The translations under genes and the position numbers were made by a program. Positions 1-8,060 of a stretch of DNA of 64,000 nt are shown piece by piece; position 1 is the first letter of the stretch; every line of letters starts with the position of its first letter. The notes under the pieces were generated by a model. It saw nothing but the letters and a program-made list of their open reading frames with translations. It ran no database searches and was not told where the DNA came from. Source of the stretch: a virus; IMG/VR virus record IMGVR_UViG_3300028864_000025, positions 1-64,000 of that record. One strand, given 5' to 3'.

Positions 1-322
1 TTTCAGAATCATCAGCAGATTCTTTCTCTTCTTTATCTTTCTCTTCTTTGTCCTTTTCAGAATCATCAGCAGATTCTTTCTCTTCTTTATCTTTCTCTTC
101 TTTGTCCTTTTCTTTGTCCTTTTCAGAATCTTCTTCTGCTGCTAATTTTTGCTCTAATGTTAAATCACTTTCATTATCAGCATAACCTTCTATTTCTTGC
201 GCTAATTTTTCAAGAACCGCAGGATCTAAATTGCTTAATGTACTTTTAATGTTAGCATTTTCTGAGGCTTTCTTTTCAAAAAAACCACCCTCTATAAATT
301 CACTATAAAAATTATTTGACAT
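1..322 (-). CDS. N-terminal part of acidic tandem-repeat protein, cut by window edge
   Basis: The reading frame starts at the ATG ending at 322, overlaps the last 11 bases of the gene at 312-2669, and runs out of the window. AGGGAG lies about nine bases upstream. The first 22 residues include SEFIEGGFFEKKAS and a second EKLA follows near residue 40, matching the E-K-x-A tags of other minus-strand proteins here. From about residue 70 the protein is an acidic, lysine-rich repeat of 18 residues (EKDKEEKDKEEKESADDS), seen in DNA as a 54-base period. No enzyme motif is visible. A scaffold or internal-core role is inferred from the composition and from the neighbouring prohead protease. Confidence 0.75.
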   Translation of the reverse strand, partial: MSNNFYSEFIEGGFFEKKASENANIKSTLSNLDPAVLEKLAQEIEGYADNESDLTLEQKLAAEEDSEKDKEKDKEEKDKEEKESADDSEKDKEEKDKEEKESADDSE

Positions 323-2669
323 TTAACATTTCTCCCTTCTTTGTCTTGTTTATTTTATTTGTAGCTTTTTCGATACCTTTTCCTATACCTGCAAATATTA
401 ATCCATCAGCTAGAAATCCTGGGATTGATCCTGCAAGTTGACCTTTTTTCGAATTGTTAAAAATAACATCACCTAGCATTGAATCTCCAATATCTCTAAT
501 GAAATTGCTTGCTTGCTTTTCAATTTCTATTTTAAAGCAAGAACTTGCAGTTTTCAAGTACTCGTCCATATCTTGATATTTTAAATTTCCCTCAAGAAGT
601 ATATTCTCAGCAGTATCTTCATTTCCGACACCAATTAGTACAGAGGCATATTTTATAATCGATATGTCTTTTTTTGAATAACCATTATCTTCCATAGCGC
701 TATCGATGCTAGCATTTTTAAAAATATTATCATCGAAATCATCAGCTTGTTTTGGAATTTTTTTAGAAATATCTTTAATTAACTTTCCTGCTCCTTTCGA
801 ACCTTTATTTATTGCTTTTATTCCTGCAGGTGTAACCATAGAATACAGGAATGCTGCATTTGTAGGGTTTTCAGCTATATACCTATTAAATGATGATGTC
901 TGGTCTCCATTGTTTATTCTGCTTCTTTGGAGTGCTGAATAAGAAAGTGTTAGTGGTATTCCAGCCATCAATGCTTTCATTGTACTTAACTTTGCAGTTT
1001 TTTCAAATCCAAAAGTATTATCATCTAAATAGTTTGCTATTTTCATTATACCATCATTTAACTCTCCGTTATTAGCTCTTTTAATTCTATCGTTTTGATA
1101 TGCAGAATTAATCATTGCTGACATAATAGCTGGAACAGTAAGGTCAGAGGCTTCTTCACTTGCTGCTTTAGTTAATATATTTGGTAGGAAATGATTTCTA
1201 TTATTTTTTGGCTCTATTTCTCCTCTTGAAATCTTATCTAATCTAGGATATGCAAACTTTCTATGATTACTTCTAGATTCTAATAAGTGAGATACTATGC
1301 CATCCATGATGTCGTGGTTAAGGAAGTCACCATTGAAGCTTGTCTCTTGAGGTCTTGTTTTCATAATTACAAGTTTTATTTTAGCTGCTGGATGATTATT
1401 AAACATTCCATATCCACTAGAATCACATTCACTTTTAATAGCATTTATCACATTCATAACATGACCTATTCCCATGTCCATGCCTAAATTTTCAGTTATA
1501 GAATTATTATTACTAATAATAGATTTATCACCCAAACTACATGGAATCTGTCTTAAATCGTGACAATCCATATTCATGACTTCGAAAAAGATATCATGAA
1601 TTTCGAGTGGAGATAATTCTATAGCTGCAAAATCTAAAACTTTTAAAAATTGACTGAATACTTTTTCTGGAGGAACTTTATTCATCTGAGACAATTCTCT
1701 CAATTTCATTCCAATATCTTGGCATTTAGCTTTATCCCAATATTCCGAGTAATTTAACTTCAATACATCGACTATATTTTCTAACATATTTAATCCATCT
1801 CTCGAAACTTCATCACAAGCATTAGCTAATGCCTTATCTCTTATTTTGGTTTTTACTTTATCAACATCTTTAGGTGTTGATTTTTTATCCTCTTTAAAAG
1901 AAGAAGCTATCACTTCCATATTTAATTCTTCATAAGGTTTTTCTGTTGCAACTTTAAATATATCCTCAATCTCAAGACTATCAATCATACTTGCTGTTTT
2001 CTCTAAACCTTTTCCTGATACAAATGCAACTTTACTTCCCTCGATAATTAGACCTTCAACTTTTGCAGTTCTTTCTGCTCCATTTAATACTGCAGATATA
2101 TCGTGGAATTTAGGTCCTATATTGATTTCATAAACTTTCTTTCCATTGTCCATGACTTTACCTTTCATGGTCTTTAAATGCTCACAGTAATCAAATCTAG
2201 TTTTTGCAGCTTTACCACAATAAGAACATACTACATGGTCTACTCTGCACCCCATAGATACATCGGTCATAAATCCTTTTTCGAAACCTCTAACTATTGA
2301 TGGCGCTATTCTTCTATCTATCCTTATTAATAAATAGACAGACTTCATTTTATCTGACCAATCCGCCGTTAGTACATCACCTATGGCTTTTTCTATTAAT
2401 TTATTTTCGTGATTTTTAAATGTGTGAGCAGATAAGAATGTTTTATATCCTTTTAATAATTCTGTTTCAGGAAAATAATCATCATTCTTGTTACTGCCCC
2501 AATACTCTCCAGCACTAACTGCTTTAACCTTAAGATATAAGTAATCAGGATCATAGGTAAAACCATCTGGTAATTTTACTGAGGCTGTTTTAATTAAGTC
2601 ATTATCAATGACTTCAAAATCATTATTTTTAAAATCAATTAAAAATGTTGTGTGTTTGTTAAAAGACAT
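312..2669 (-). CDS. Probable prohead (head-maturation) protease with long C-terminal extension
   Basis: 785 residues, ATG with GAGGAGAG upstream. The first ~200 residues fit a phage prohead protease: GSNKNDDYF and LLKGYKTFLSAHTFKNHEN (candidate catalytic His), then the IGDVL strand and TDVSMGC (candidate Ser), like the H..S arrangement of U35/S78-type proteases. A CSYCG...FDYCEHL cysteine cluster is inserted afterwards. The remaining ~550 residues are unfamiliar and contain many K-x-A motifs (IKTAS, EKTAS, FKVAT, EKTAK, FKNAS, LKTAS, EKQAS), which could be self-processing sites. The call is from motif shape only. A virion structural role without protease activity remains possible. Confidence 0.5.
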   Translation of the reverse strand: MSFNKHTTFLIDFKNNDFEVIDNDLIKTASVKLPDGFTYDPDYLYLKVKAVSAGEYWGSNKNDDYFPETELLKGYKTFLSAHTFKNHENKLIEKAIGDVLTADWSDKMKSVYLLIRIDRRIAPSIVRGFEKGFMTDVSMGCRVDHVVCSYCGKAAKTRFDYCEHLKTMKGKVMDNGKKVYEINIGPKFHDISAVLNGAERTAKVEGLIIEGSKVAFVSGKGLEKTASMIDSLEIEDIFKVATEKPYEELNMEVIASSFKEDKKSTPKDVDKVKTKIRDKALANACDEVSRDGLNMLENIVDVLKLNYSEYWDKAKCQDIGMKLRELSQMNKVPPEKVFSQFLKVLDFAAIELSPLEIHDIFFEVMNMDCHDLRQIPCSLGDKSIISNNNSITENLGMDMGIGHVMNVINAIKSECDSSGYGMFNNHPAAKIKLVIMKTRPQETSFNGDFLNHDIMDGIVSHLLESRSNHRKFAYPRLDKISRGEIEPKNNRNHFLPNILTKAASEEASDLTVPAIMSAMINSAYQNDRIKRANNGELNDGIMKIANYLDDNTFGFEKTAKLSTMKALMAGIPLTLSYSALQRSRINNGDQTSSFNRYIAENPTNAAFLYSMVTPAGIKAINKGSKGAGKLIKDISKKIPKQADDFDDNIFKNASIDSAMEDNGYSKKDISIIKYASVLIGVGNEDTAENILLEGNLKYQDMDEYLKTASSCFKIEIEKQASNFIRDIGDSMLGDVIFNNSKKGQLAGSIPGFLADGLIFAGIGKGIEKATNKINKTKKGEMLNVK

Positions 2670-2680
2670 ATTGATATCTC

Positions 2681-3285
2681 TCCTCTCTTTTAATTACTGA
2701 TTAAAGTATAGCATTAATAAAATGGAACGACAATCTTCATGTTATTCCTATTAGTGGACACTTTTAAAATAGAAGTGTCCACTTTTTAAAAAAAGTGTCC
2801 ATGCTTTTTTCCCGCAGGTAAGCCGAAAAAATAAAAATGGACAAATGGGAATAAAAGGGTGTCCATGCTTTTTCCTTTCACCAAGAGCAGAACTATTAAA
2901 AATGATGATTTTGGACACTTTTGGTTAGGGGTATCCCCCTCTCTTTAAAATTTTTAAAAGAAATTATCAAAATAAGATAGAAATTAAGAGGAAATAGGTG
3001 AATTAAAAAAATACCCCTATATACTTTATCTTAAACTGTCCTATTATATATATAATAATAATATATATTATATATATATGAACCTATAGTAAGTGTCCAT
3101 GAGGGTTTAGTAAAATAGATATATCCATTTTATTCCATTGATGGTGGACACTTGCAGGACATTTGGGGACATTAGAAAATATTCATTATTTTTATTTCCT
3201 TTACCTAAGCCAAATCAATATAGGAAAATGGACACTTACAAAATTTGTAAGTGTCCATTTTATTTTATAAATGCTAATTTTTGTA
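2681..3285. other. Candidate replication origin: gene-free divergent junction
   Basis: About 600 bases lie between the leftward protease gene and the rightward gene at 3324 without any convincing ORF. The stretch holds eight exact copies of a 9-base element in both orientations, a nearly pure TA tract (about 3043-3080, a good duplex-unwinding candidate) and a perfect hairpin at 3229-3257. Iterons plus an AT-rich tract at a divergent transcription boundary is the usual architecture of an origin. A cluster of operators for a regulator is the alternative. Confidence 0.5.
2755..3257. repeat. Iteron-like repeats AAGTGTCCA / TGGACACTT
   Basis: Exact copies are at 2755-2763(-), 2773-2781(+), 2793-2801(+), 2912-2920(-), 3091-3099(+), 3145-3153(-), 3229-3237(-) and 3249-3257(+). 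A near copy (GGTGTCCA) is at 2858-2865. Two pairs form inverted repeats: 2755-2781 with a 9-base spacer, and 3229-3257, a perfect 14-bp stem with one central base. Confidence 0.85.
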
Positions 3286-3300
3286 GTATAAGATATTAAA
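3286..3300 (+). promoter_or_regulatory. Phage promoter-like element (GTATAAGATATTAAA)
   Basis: Exact copy of the recurring 15-base element, 23 bases before the start of the gene at 3324. The bases before it (ATGCTAATTTTTGTA) closely match those before the copy at 4604, so the conserved block may reach upstream. Confidence 0.65.
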
Positions 3301-3323
3301 TAAAAAGAAAGGTGATGGTAATT

Positions 3324-3695
3324 ATGAATACAAAAATGAAATTAGGTTTAGGAATTGGAGCAATAGCAACAACAATAACAGGAGTAGTAGCAAGCAAAAT
3401 TATTACAAGTAAAAGCAAAAAGAAAATTGAGGAAGGAGAATTTGATGAAGATCAAGAAAAGAAATTCAAGATTAAAAGTAGAATATTCGAAGGAATAGGA
3501 ATAGCAGGAGTAATAGCAGGAGTAGCAACATTAGGAACAATATTAATGGATAGTAACAATAAAAATGAAGATGAAAATGACGTGGAAGAAATAGAATACA
3601 ACAATGAAGTGGAAGAAATAGAAATCAATGAAAATGAAATAGATAATGAAAAATTGGAAAATGAAATAAATAATGAAATAAAAGAAAATGAATAA
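3324..3695 (+). CDS. Small two-helix membrane protein with acidic tail
   Basis: 123 residues. ATG 3324 was chosen because AAAGGTGATGG sits at the right distance; GTG/ATG codons at 3312-3315 fall inside that ribosome-binding site. Two hydrophobic glycine/isoleucine-rich segments (about residues 4-24 and 52-72) flank a lysine-rich loop, and the last 45 residues are mostly E, N and D. Codons end almost exclusively in A. It forms a single unit with the promoter element at 3286 and a terminator at 3697. The function is unknown. A small membrane effector made early in infection is plausible. Confidence 0.75.
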   Translation: MNTKMKLGLGIGAIATTITGVVASKIITSKSKKKIEEGEFDEDQEKKFKIKSRIFEGIGIAGVIAGVATLGTILMDSNNKNEDENDVEEIEYNNEVEEIEINENEIDNEKLENEINNEIKENE

Positions 3696-3696
3696 T

Positions 3697-3726
3697 AAAA
3701 AAGGTGGGGAGACTCACCATTTTTTA
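3697..3726 (+). terminator. Rho-independent terminator
   Basis: GGTG/CACC hairpin with an 8-base loop, framed by A6 and T6 tracts, directly after the stop of the gene at 3324. Confidence 0.65.
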
Positions 3727-3784
3727 TTGTCAGAATTTTGTTTTAGCATTAGAATAAGAATGAATAATATATGGAGGTAATGTA

Positions 3785-4588
3785 ATGAACGAAAATTTAG
3801 AAAATGAAAAGATATTAGCATTAGAAAGTAAGGATTTGAATTCTCATAATCCAGGATATAATGTTGAAAGGAAATCACTAGATAAGATGAATAATAGCAT
3901 GGCGAACATATCGCATCTACCTAAAAATCAGATCAAAGAAAATAATGGAATTAAAACCAAAATAAGAACAAGAAAAGAAGCTCGTATTATTTGGCAAACT
4001 TTTCTTAAAAAATATGCAGTAGATTTTGAGGCATATATGGGATATGGAATCAATGAAATCAAGAAGATAGGTTGGAGAGAATTTATTGATTTTATGGATT
4101 GGAGAGAAAAGGAAGATATTCCTAGATACAGAACGGACAGAGTAAAAGTTATTCCATGTCAGCATTGTGGAAATCACTTCACTACATTCCAAATAGATTT
4201 TGGTTTATGTAATCAATGTAAAAAAATATATAATTTAAAGCATTTTGGAGAAGTATGTCAGTATAGTGACCAAGTGGATGCTGGTTCAAGTGGTGCTTTA
4301 GTAATAGCCTTTGCATATATGGATGAATTCAGAAAGATGTACAGGAACGATTTACCGCTAAAAGAGAAGATTGAAATGGCCGGACAGCTAGATGATTTTA
4401 GTGGACTATATACATTAAAATTATTAGAGAGTATTATTAGTGAAAATAAGGCAGATGAGTTTTTAAAAATAACAGATGAAACCCTTATAACTCAAAAAGC
4501 GATAAATAAATATGAGTCTATAAAAACTATTCTTTTATCTTATGATTCTAATGAATTAAAGTTAAAAAGATTAAAAGATATTTTTTAA
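3785..4588 (+). CDS. Zinc-ribbon protein of unknown function
   Basis: 267 residues, ATG with TATGGAGGT upstream. A basic region (TKIRTRKEAR, about residues 58-67) is followed by a helical domain containing GWREFIDFMDWREKED. A four-cysteine knuckle (CQHC near 121-124 and CNQC near 137-140) resembles a zinc ribbon. The C-terminal half is helical and ends with KLKRLKDIF. The zinc knuckle and basic patch suggest nucleic-acid contact. I do not recognise the family. Confidence 0.7.
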   Translation: MNENLENEKILALESKDLNSHNPGYNVERKSLDKMNNSMANISHLPKNQIKENNGIKTKIRTRKEARIIWQTFLKKYAVDFEAYMGYGINEIKKIGWREFIDFMDWREKEDIPRYRTDRVKVIPCQHCGNHFTTFQIDFGLCNQCKKIYNLKHFGEVCQYSDQVDAGSSGALVIAFAYMDEFRKMYRNDLPLKEKIEMAGQLDDFSGLYTLKLLESIISENKADEFLKITDETLITQKAINKYESIKTILLSYDSNELKLKRLKDIF

Positions 4589-4603
4589 ATGCCTATATTT
4601 GTA

Positions 4604-4618
4604 GTATAAGATATTAAA
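4604..4618 (+). promoter_or_regulatory. Phage promoter-like element (GTATAAGATATTAAA)
   Basis: Exact copy upstream of the gene at 4669. The last three A's begin a perfect 13-bp hairpin (4616-4628 with 4631-4643), so the transcript probably starts as a stem-loop. Confidence 0.65.
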
Positions 4619-4643
4619 GGAGAAACATTAATGTTTCTCCTTT
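4616..4643 (+). promoter_or_regulatory. 5'-terminal mRNA hairpin
   Basis: AAAGGAGAAACAT pairs perfectly with ATGTTTCTCCTTT across a two-base loop, immediately downstream of the promoter element and before the AGGAGG of the gene at 4669. There is no T-tract immediately after it, so it looks like a 5' stabilising or regulatory hairpin. A weak terminator is the alternative. Confidence 0.55.
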
Positions 4644-4668
4644 AATAATTTTTTAGGAGGAATTAATT

Positions 4669-5100
4669 ATGTCGAAGTCAATCAAGGTAAGCGAAAAACA
4701 TGGAGTTAATCCCACAATACCACTTTGTTTTTATTGTGGTGGACACAAAGAAGAAATTGTACTTATGGGAAAATTAAAAGATGATGCTGAAGCACCTAAG
4801 AATTTATTACTTGATTATGAACCTTGTGATAAATGTAAGGAGCAATTTAAACAAGGCTTTTTGGTTACGGAAGTTTCTAGTGAACCTACAATTGAAAATC
4901 AACCACCGATTACTAAGGGGCATTATCCAACAGGAAAGCTTTTACTTATTAAAAAAGAATCAGCAAAAGATATTTTCGGTAAAGACAAGGAATGGGAAAG
5001 TATGGAGAGAAGGAGTGCTGTTCTTCTAGATAAAGAAATCTTTGAACACATATTTGGAGATGCATTAAGAGAACAGCAAAAAGAAGTACAGGCACAATAA
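4669..5100 (+). CDS. Four-cysteine (zinc-binding) protein, unknown function
   Basis: 143 residues; ATG follows TTTAGGAGGAATTAATT. CFYCGG (about residues 21-26) and CDKC (about 53-56) make a plausible zinc ribbon. The rest is a compact alpha/beta domain without catalytic signatures, ending in a helical DALREQQKEVQAQ tail. It begins a run of three short genes with zinc knuckles or charged tails before the SSB-like gene, suggesting accessory roles in replication or host takeover. The function is not recognised. Confidence 0.7.
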   Translation: MSKSIKVSEKHGVNPTIPLCFYCGGHKEEIVLMGKLKDDAEAPKNLLLDYEPCDKCKEQFKQGFLVTEVSSEPTIENQPPITKGHYPTGKLLLIKKESAKDIFGKDKEWESMERRSAVLLDKEIFEHIFGDALREQQKEVQAQ

Positions 5101-5133
5101 TAAATTATTTCTGTTAACGAAAGGAGATTAATA

Positions 5134-5808
5134 ATGAGAATAATTTATGGAACCAAGGTGCTGATTGAAAAAGATTTGTTTGAAAACTGTGGTAGACCCA
5201 TAAATCTCATTCAACTCGTTACAGATAATTTAGATAGTGTCTTAGAAGATTTGGATGATGTATGTTTATTCTTTATGCACAGAGGAACCTATCAATCAGC
5301 ACAATTTAATTTTAGATTCATTCCATTAAATGTAATAGAACAATACATTCTTTATAAGAGTGTTAAATCTAATGCAGAAGATTCAATAAAAAACATGGCC
5401 ACGAATTCAACTCGAAAATATTTTGATCAGATGATTGAAATTGCAAAAGATAGATTGGATTCTTTAATTAAAGAATATACAGATCTAGAACTTAGAAAAT
5501 TAGAGTATGAAACTTGCATGACTTTTATCTTTGATAAAAATGATAAGCTTAAGGATATCTGTCTAGCCATTCCAGAATTAGTGGTATCAAAAATCAATAC
5601 ACTTACAGAGTATACTTGTACGAAATGTGGAGCAACTAAAAAGACTGATATATTGCCCGAAGATATGTATTATAGAATTCATGATGGGCAAGTAATATAT
5701 TACTGCAATAATTGTGTTAGTGATTATCCTGATGCAGTTCATGTTGGTGATATCTATGGAAAAGAAATCAAAAGTGCTTTACAAAAGGAAAAAATATATA
5801 TAAAATAA
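5134..5808 (+). CDS. Zinc-ribbon protein of unknown function
   Basis: 224 residues; ATG preceded by GAAAGGAG. The middle (about residues 75-140) is a long charged helix, possibly a coiled coil. Near the C-terminus CTKCGATKK and YYCNNCVSDY (about residues 165-195) form a CxxC...CxxC ribbon. It sits 33 bases after the preceding zinc protein and is likely co-transcribed from the 4604 element. There is no recognisable catalytic motif. Confidence 0.7.
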   Translation: MRIIYGTKVLIEKDLFENCGRPINLIQLVTDNLDSVLEDLDDVCLFFMHRGTYQSAQFNFRFIPLNVIEQYILYKSVKSNAEDSIKNMATNSTRKYFDQMIEIAKDRLDSLIKEYTDLELRKLEYETCMTFIFDKNDKLKDICLAIPELVVSKINTLTEYTCTKCGATKKTDILPEDMYYRIHDGQVIYYCNNCVSDYPDAVHVGDIYGKEIKSALQKEKIYIK

Positions 5809-5833
5809 AAAATGTTATCAAAAAAATAAATTC

Positions 5834-5848
5834 ATATAAGGTATTAAA
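5834..5848 (+). promoter_or_regulatory. Variant phage promoter-like element
   Basis: ATATAAGGTATTAAA differs from the consensus at two positions. It precedes the gene at 5900 and runs into an 8-bp hairpin (TTAAACGA 5844-5851 with TCGTTTAA 5865-5872). Confidence 0.5.
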
Positions 5849-5872
5849 CGAGGGAAATTAATCTTCGTTTAA
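5844..5872 (+). promoter_or_regulatory. 5'-terminal mRNA hairpin
   Basis: TTAAACGA pairs with TCGTTTAA across a 13-base loop, in the same position relative to the promoter element as the hairpin at 4616. TTTTTTTAGGAGG follows. Confidence 0.4.
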
Positions 5873-5899
5873 AATAAATTTTTTTAGGAGGAATAAAAA

Positions 5900-6268
5900 A
5901 TGAAAACACAACCAGAATTTTTAGAATCAGTAATGGAAAAGGTAAAAGCGCAAGGTGTGGAATTAAGTGAAGCTGTAGTAAAGAAAGTACTTAAGGCAGC
6001 AGATGAAACAAGAGTAGAGGATCTTGTAGAAACAGGAAAAACAAAACTTACTGATATTGGTACTTTAGAAACAAGATATAGAGCTGCAAGACCAGGAGTT
6101 AATCCAAGAACAAAAGAAGAAATTACAGTTCCTGAAGCATTAACAGTAGGATTATCAGTTAGTTCTATAATCAAAAAGGAAATAGAAGAGAAAGTTGATA
6201 TCGTTCCTTATAGAGAAGCAGCAGAAGCTAAGAAAGCAGCAGCAGAAGCTAAGAAAGCAGCAAAATAA
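5900..6268 (+). CDS. Small helical protein with Ala/Lys-rich tail
   Basis: 122 residues, ATG with AGGAGG. The body is helical (VMEKVKAQGVELSEAVVKKV) and the end is a near-repeat EAKKAAAEAKKAAK that would form a positively charged helix. It lies directly before the SSB-like gene with its own variant promoter. It may be a DNA-associated small protein, but this is inferred only from charge and position. Confidence 0.65.
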   Translation: MKTQPEFLESVMEKVKAQGVELSEAVVKKVLKAADETRVEDLVETGKTKLTDIGTLETRYRAARPGVNPRTKEEITVPEALTVGLSVSSIIKKEIEEKVDIVPYREAAEAKKAAAEAKKAAK

Positions 6269-6324
6269 TAAAATGTTAATTATTAAAAATAAAATAAAAT
6301 ATAAATCAAGGGGGACAAATTAAA

Positions 6325-7167
6325 ATGGCAGATGTTAAAGGTAAAAAAGAGGAATTAGCAGTAAAAGACGCAAGCGTAGTAGTTGAAGGATTCGGTGCAT
6401 TTAAAAGTCCCAACGAAGAAGTAGTTGGATTAGATGTAAATCAATCAGATATTCAATTACCAAAATATAAATTATTACAAACAACTTCTCCAGAAGTTAC
6501 TAAATGTAAAGATGGAAGTATAAAGGCTGGACAATTCTATAATACAGTAACAGGCGAAGCTAAAGATGCTATCGATTGTATATTATTAGATCAAGGGAAA
6601 TCAATGGTAAATTGGAAGAAACCTTTTAAAAGAGGAGAGGACCCATTATGCAGAAGCTTCAATGGTAAAGTTAAAGTAGATGCTGATGGTGTTGGAGATG
6701 GTAACTGTGAAACATGCCAATACTCTTCTCAAAACCAAAAGGCTTGGAATAACTTACCTGAAGGAGAAACAAAACCAGCATGTAATATGAGTTATGTATT
6801 CCTTGCTTTAGATTGTGAAACTAGAACACCATTTAGAATCATAGCAGCAGGTGCAAGTGTAAAAACTACCAAAGGATTCATGAACAAATTAATTCCACTT
6901 AACATTGCTCCTTTTGCATGTAAGGTAACATTTGGAAGTCACCAAGAAGAAAATGATCAAGGTGTATTCTATGTATTGGATTATAATAACTTTAGACCAA
7001 ACGATGATGCTATGAATCCTGATGGAAAAACTCGTAATGAAAAGGCTTATCAAGAATTAAAAACTATGAGTTTAGCGTTAAAGAAATTATTCATGACTGA
7101 AATCGTAGAAAGAGATATTATAGATGTAGAACAAGGTGCCGATGGCAAAGATGGAGAATTATTCTAA
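6325..7167 (+). CDS. Probable phage single-stranded-DNA-binding protein
   Basis: 280 residues, ATG with a GGGGGAC ribosome-binding site. The layout fits phage SSB-like proteins seen in large phages: a conserved LPKYKLLQ entry, a globular domain with four spaced cysteines (LCRS, NCETCQ, ACNM; about residues 110-155) that could bind zinc, and an acidic C-terminal end (DVEQGADGKDGELF) of the sort that recruits replication partners. It forms its own unit, closed by a strong terminator at 7187. The assignment is structural inference; no OB-fold motif can be proven by eye. Confidence 0.45.
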   Translation: MADVKGKKEELAVKDASVVVEGFGAFKSPNEEVVGLDVNQSDIQLPKYKLLQTTSPEVTKCKDGSIKAGQFYNTVTGEAKDAIDCILLDQGKSMVNWKKPFKRGEDPLCRSFNGKVKVDADGVGDGNCETCQYSSQNQKAWNNLPEGETKPACNMSYVFLALDCETRTPFRIIAAGASVKTTKGFMNKLIPLNIAPFACKVTFGSHQEENDQGVFYVLDYNNFRPNDDAMNPDGKTRNEKAYQELKTMSLALKKLFMTEIVERDIIDVEQGADGKDGELF

Positions 7168-7186
7168 AACTATAATAGATAATTAA

Positions 7187-7216
7187 ATGAAAGAGCCTTT
7201 CGGCTCTTTCATTTTT
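7187..7216 (+). terminator. Strong rho-independent terminator
   Basis: ATGAAAGAGCC pairs with GGCTCTTTCAT around a TTTC loop, followed by T4. It ends the SSB-like transcript. The ATG in the stem is not a gene start. Confidence 0.85.
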
Positions 7217-7243
7217 CATATTTTCATTTGGGAGGTAATTGTA

Positions 7244-7990
7244 TTGTTTAAGATAAGTATCGAAAAATCAAAAAATAAATATCTTGATATAGTTAAAGAA
7301 ATAACTGATATAATGAATAGCGAGAAATTAAAGAATGTAGATAAAAATGGATACTACATAGTATCTTGCTTTATAAGAGATATGAACAATTTATTATGCG
7401 AAACAACAATAAAAGAGAAAGAACTTTTGAAACAAAAAGGGTTTAGCAATTCATTGGTACACAATAGAACTGTTAAGTCTGTCTTATTAAATACTGAAAT
7501 ATCTGAACTTGCTGATGCTGTAAAGAAAGATTTAGGTAAAGAAGCAGAAGGCTTTGAGTTAGCTGATATAGTTATGAGATGTACAAATTTTCTTTGTTCT
7601 GATGAAACTATATCTCAATACCTAAAATTAAGTATAGAAATTAAGAAAGAATTGAGCGAATTTGAGAATAAGTATTTTGCAATTTCAGTAAATACTTATT
7701 CTCAAAGCGAAAATGAATCTAAATTTGTTATGATAGAAGATATGATGAGAGTTTGGAATGAAGTTAATACATCTTCAAAGATAATGATGTATGCTTATCA
7801 TAATTCAGAAAAGAACTTCTTAAAACTATTTGTGGCAATGTGGAATAATATCATAGAGTTAGTATCATTATGTGATGTGTATGCTGATGTATTTTTGCCA
7901 GAGAATTTGCAGTATTACGTTGAAACAAAAATGGAACAAAATTTTGGAAGACCGTTCAGATATAACATTTCCGGAAATATAGATAAGTAA
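7244..7990 (+). CDS. Unknown helical protein
   Basis: 248 residues from TTG 7244, which sits eight bases after GGGAGG. The longer in-frame ORF from 7187 would begin inside a terminator hairpin and is rejected. The protein is mostly helical with many lysines and an acidic middle, with no domain I recognise and one stretch (SVLLNTEISELADAVKKD) resembling a packing helix. It stands between the SSB-like gene and nrdD, with terminators on both sides. Confidence 0.65.
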   Translation: MFKISIEKSKNKYLDIVKEITDIMNSEKLKNVDKNGYYIVSCFIRDMNNLLCETTIKEKELLKQKGFSNSLVHNRTVKSVLLNTEISELADAVKKDLGKEAEGFELADIVMRCTNFLCSDETISQYLKLSIEIKKELSEFENKYFAISVNTYSQSENESKFVMIEDMMRVWNEVNTSSKIMMYAYHNSEKNFLKLFVAMWNNIIELVSLCDVYADVFLPENLQYYVETKMEQNFGRPFRYNISGNIDK

Positions 7991-8004
7991 TTTTGCATTT
8001 CTTT

Positions 8005-8040
8005 AATAGAGCATCTATAATTATAGATGCTCTATTTTTA
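8005..8040 (+). terminator. Rho-independent terminator
   Basis: Perfect 16-bp palindrome (AATAGAGCATCTATAA with its complement) followed by a T-rich run, between the gene at 7244 and nrdD. Confidence 0.75.
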
Positions 8041-8060
8041 TTTTGAGGGAGGAAATTTTT

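Noticed and set aside
7187-7243. ATG 7187 as start of the gene ending at 7990
   Set aside because: The ATG is in a terminator stem; TTG 7244 has GGGAGG at normal spacing.
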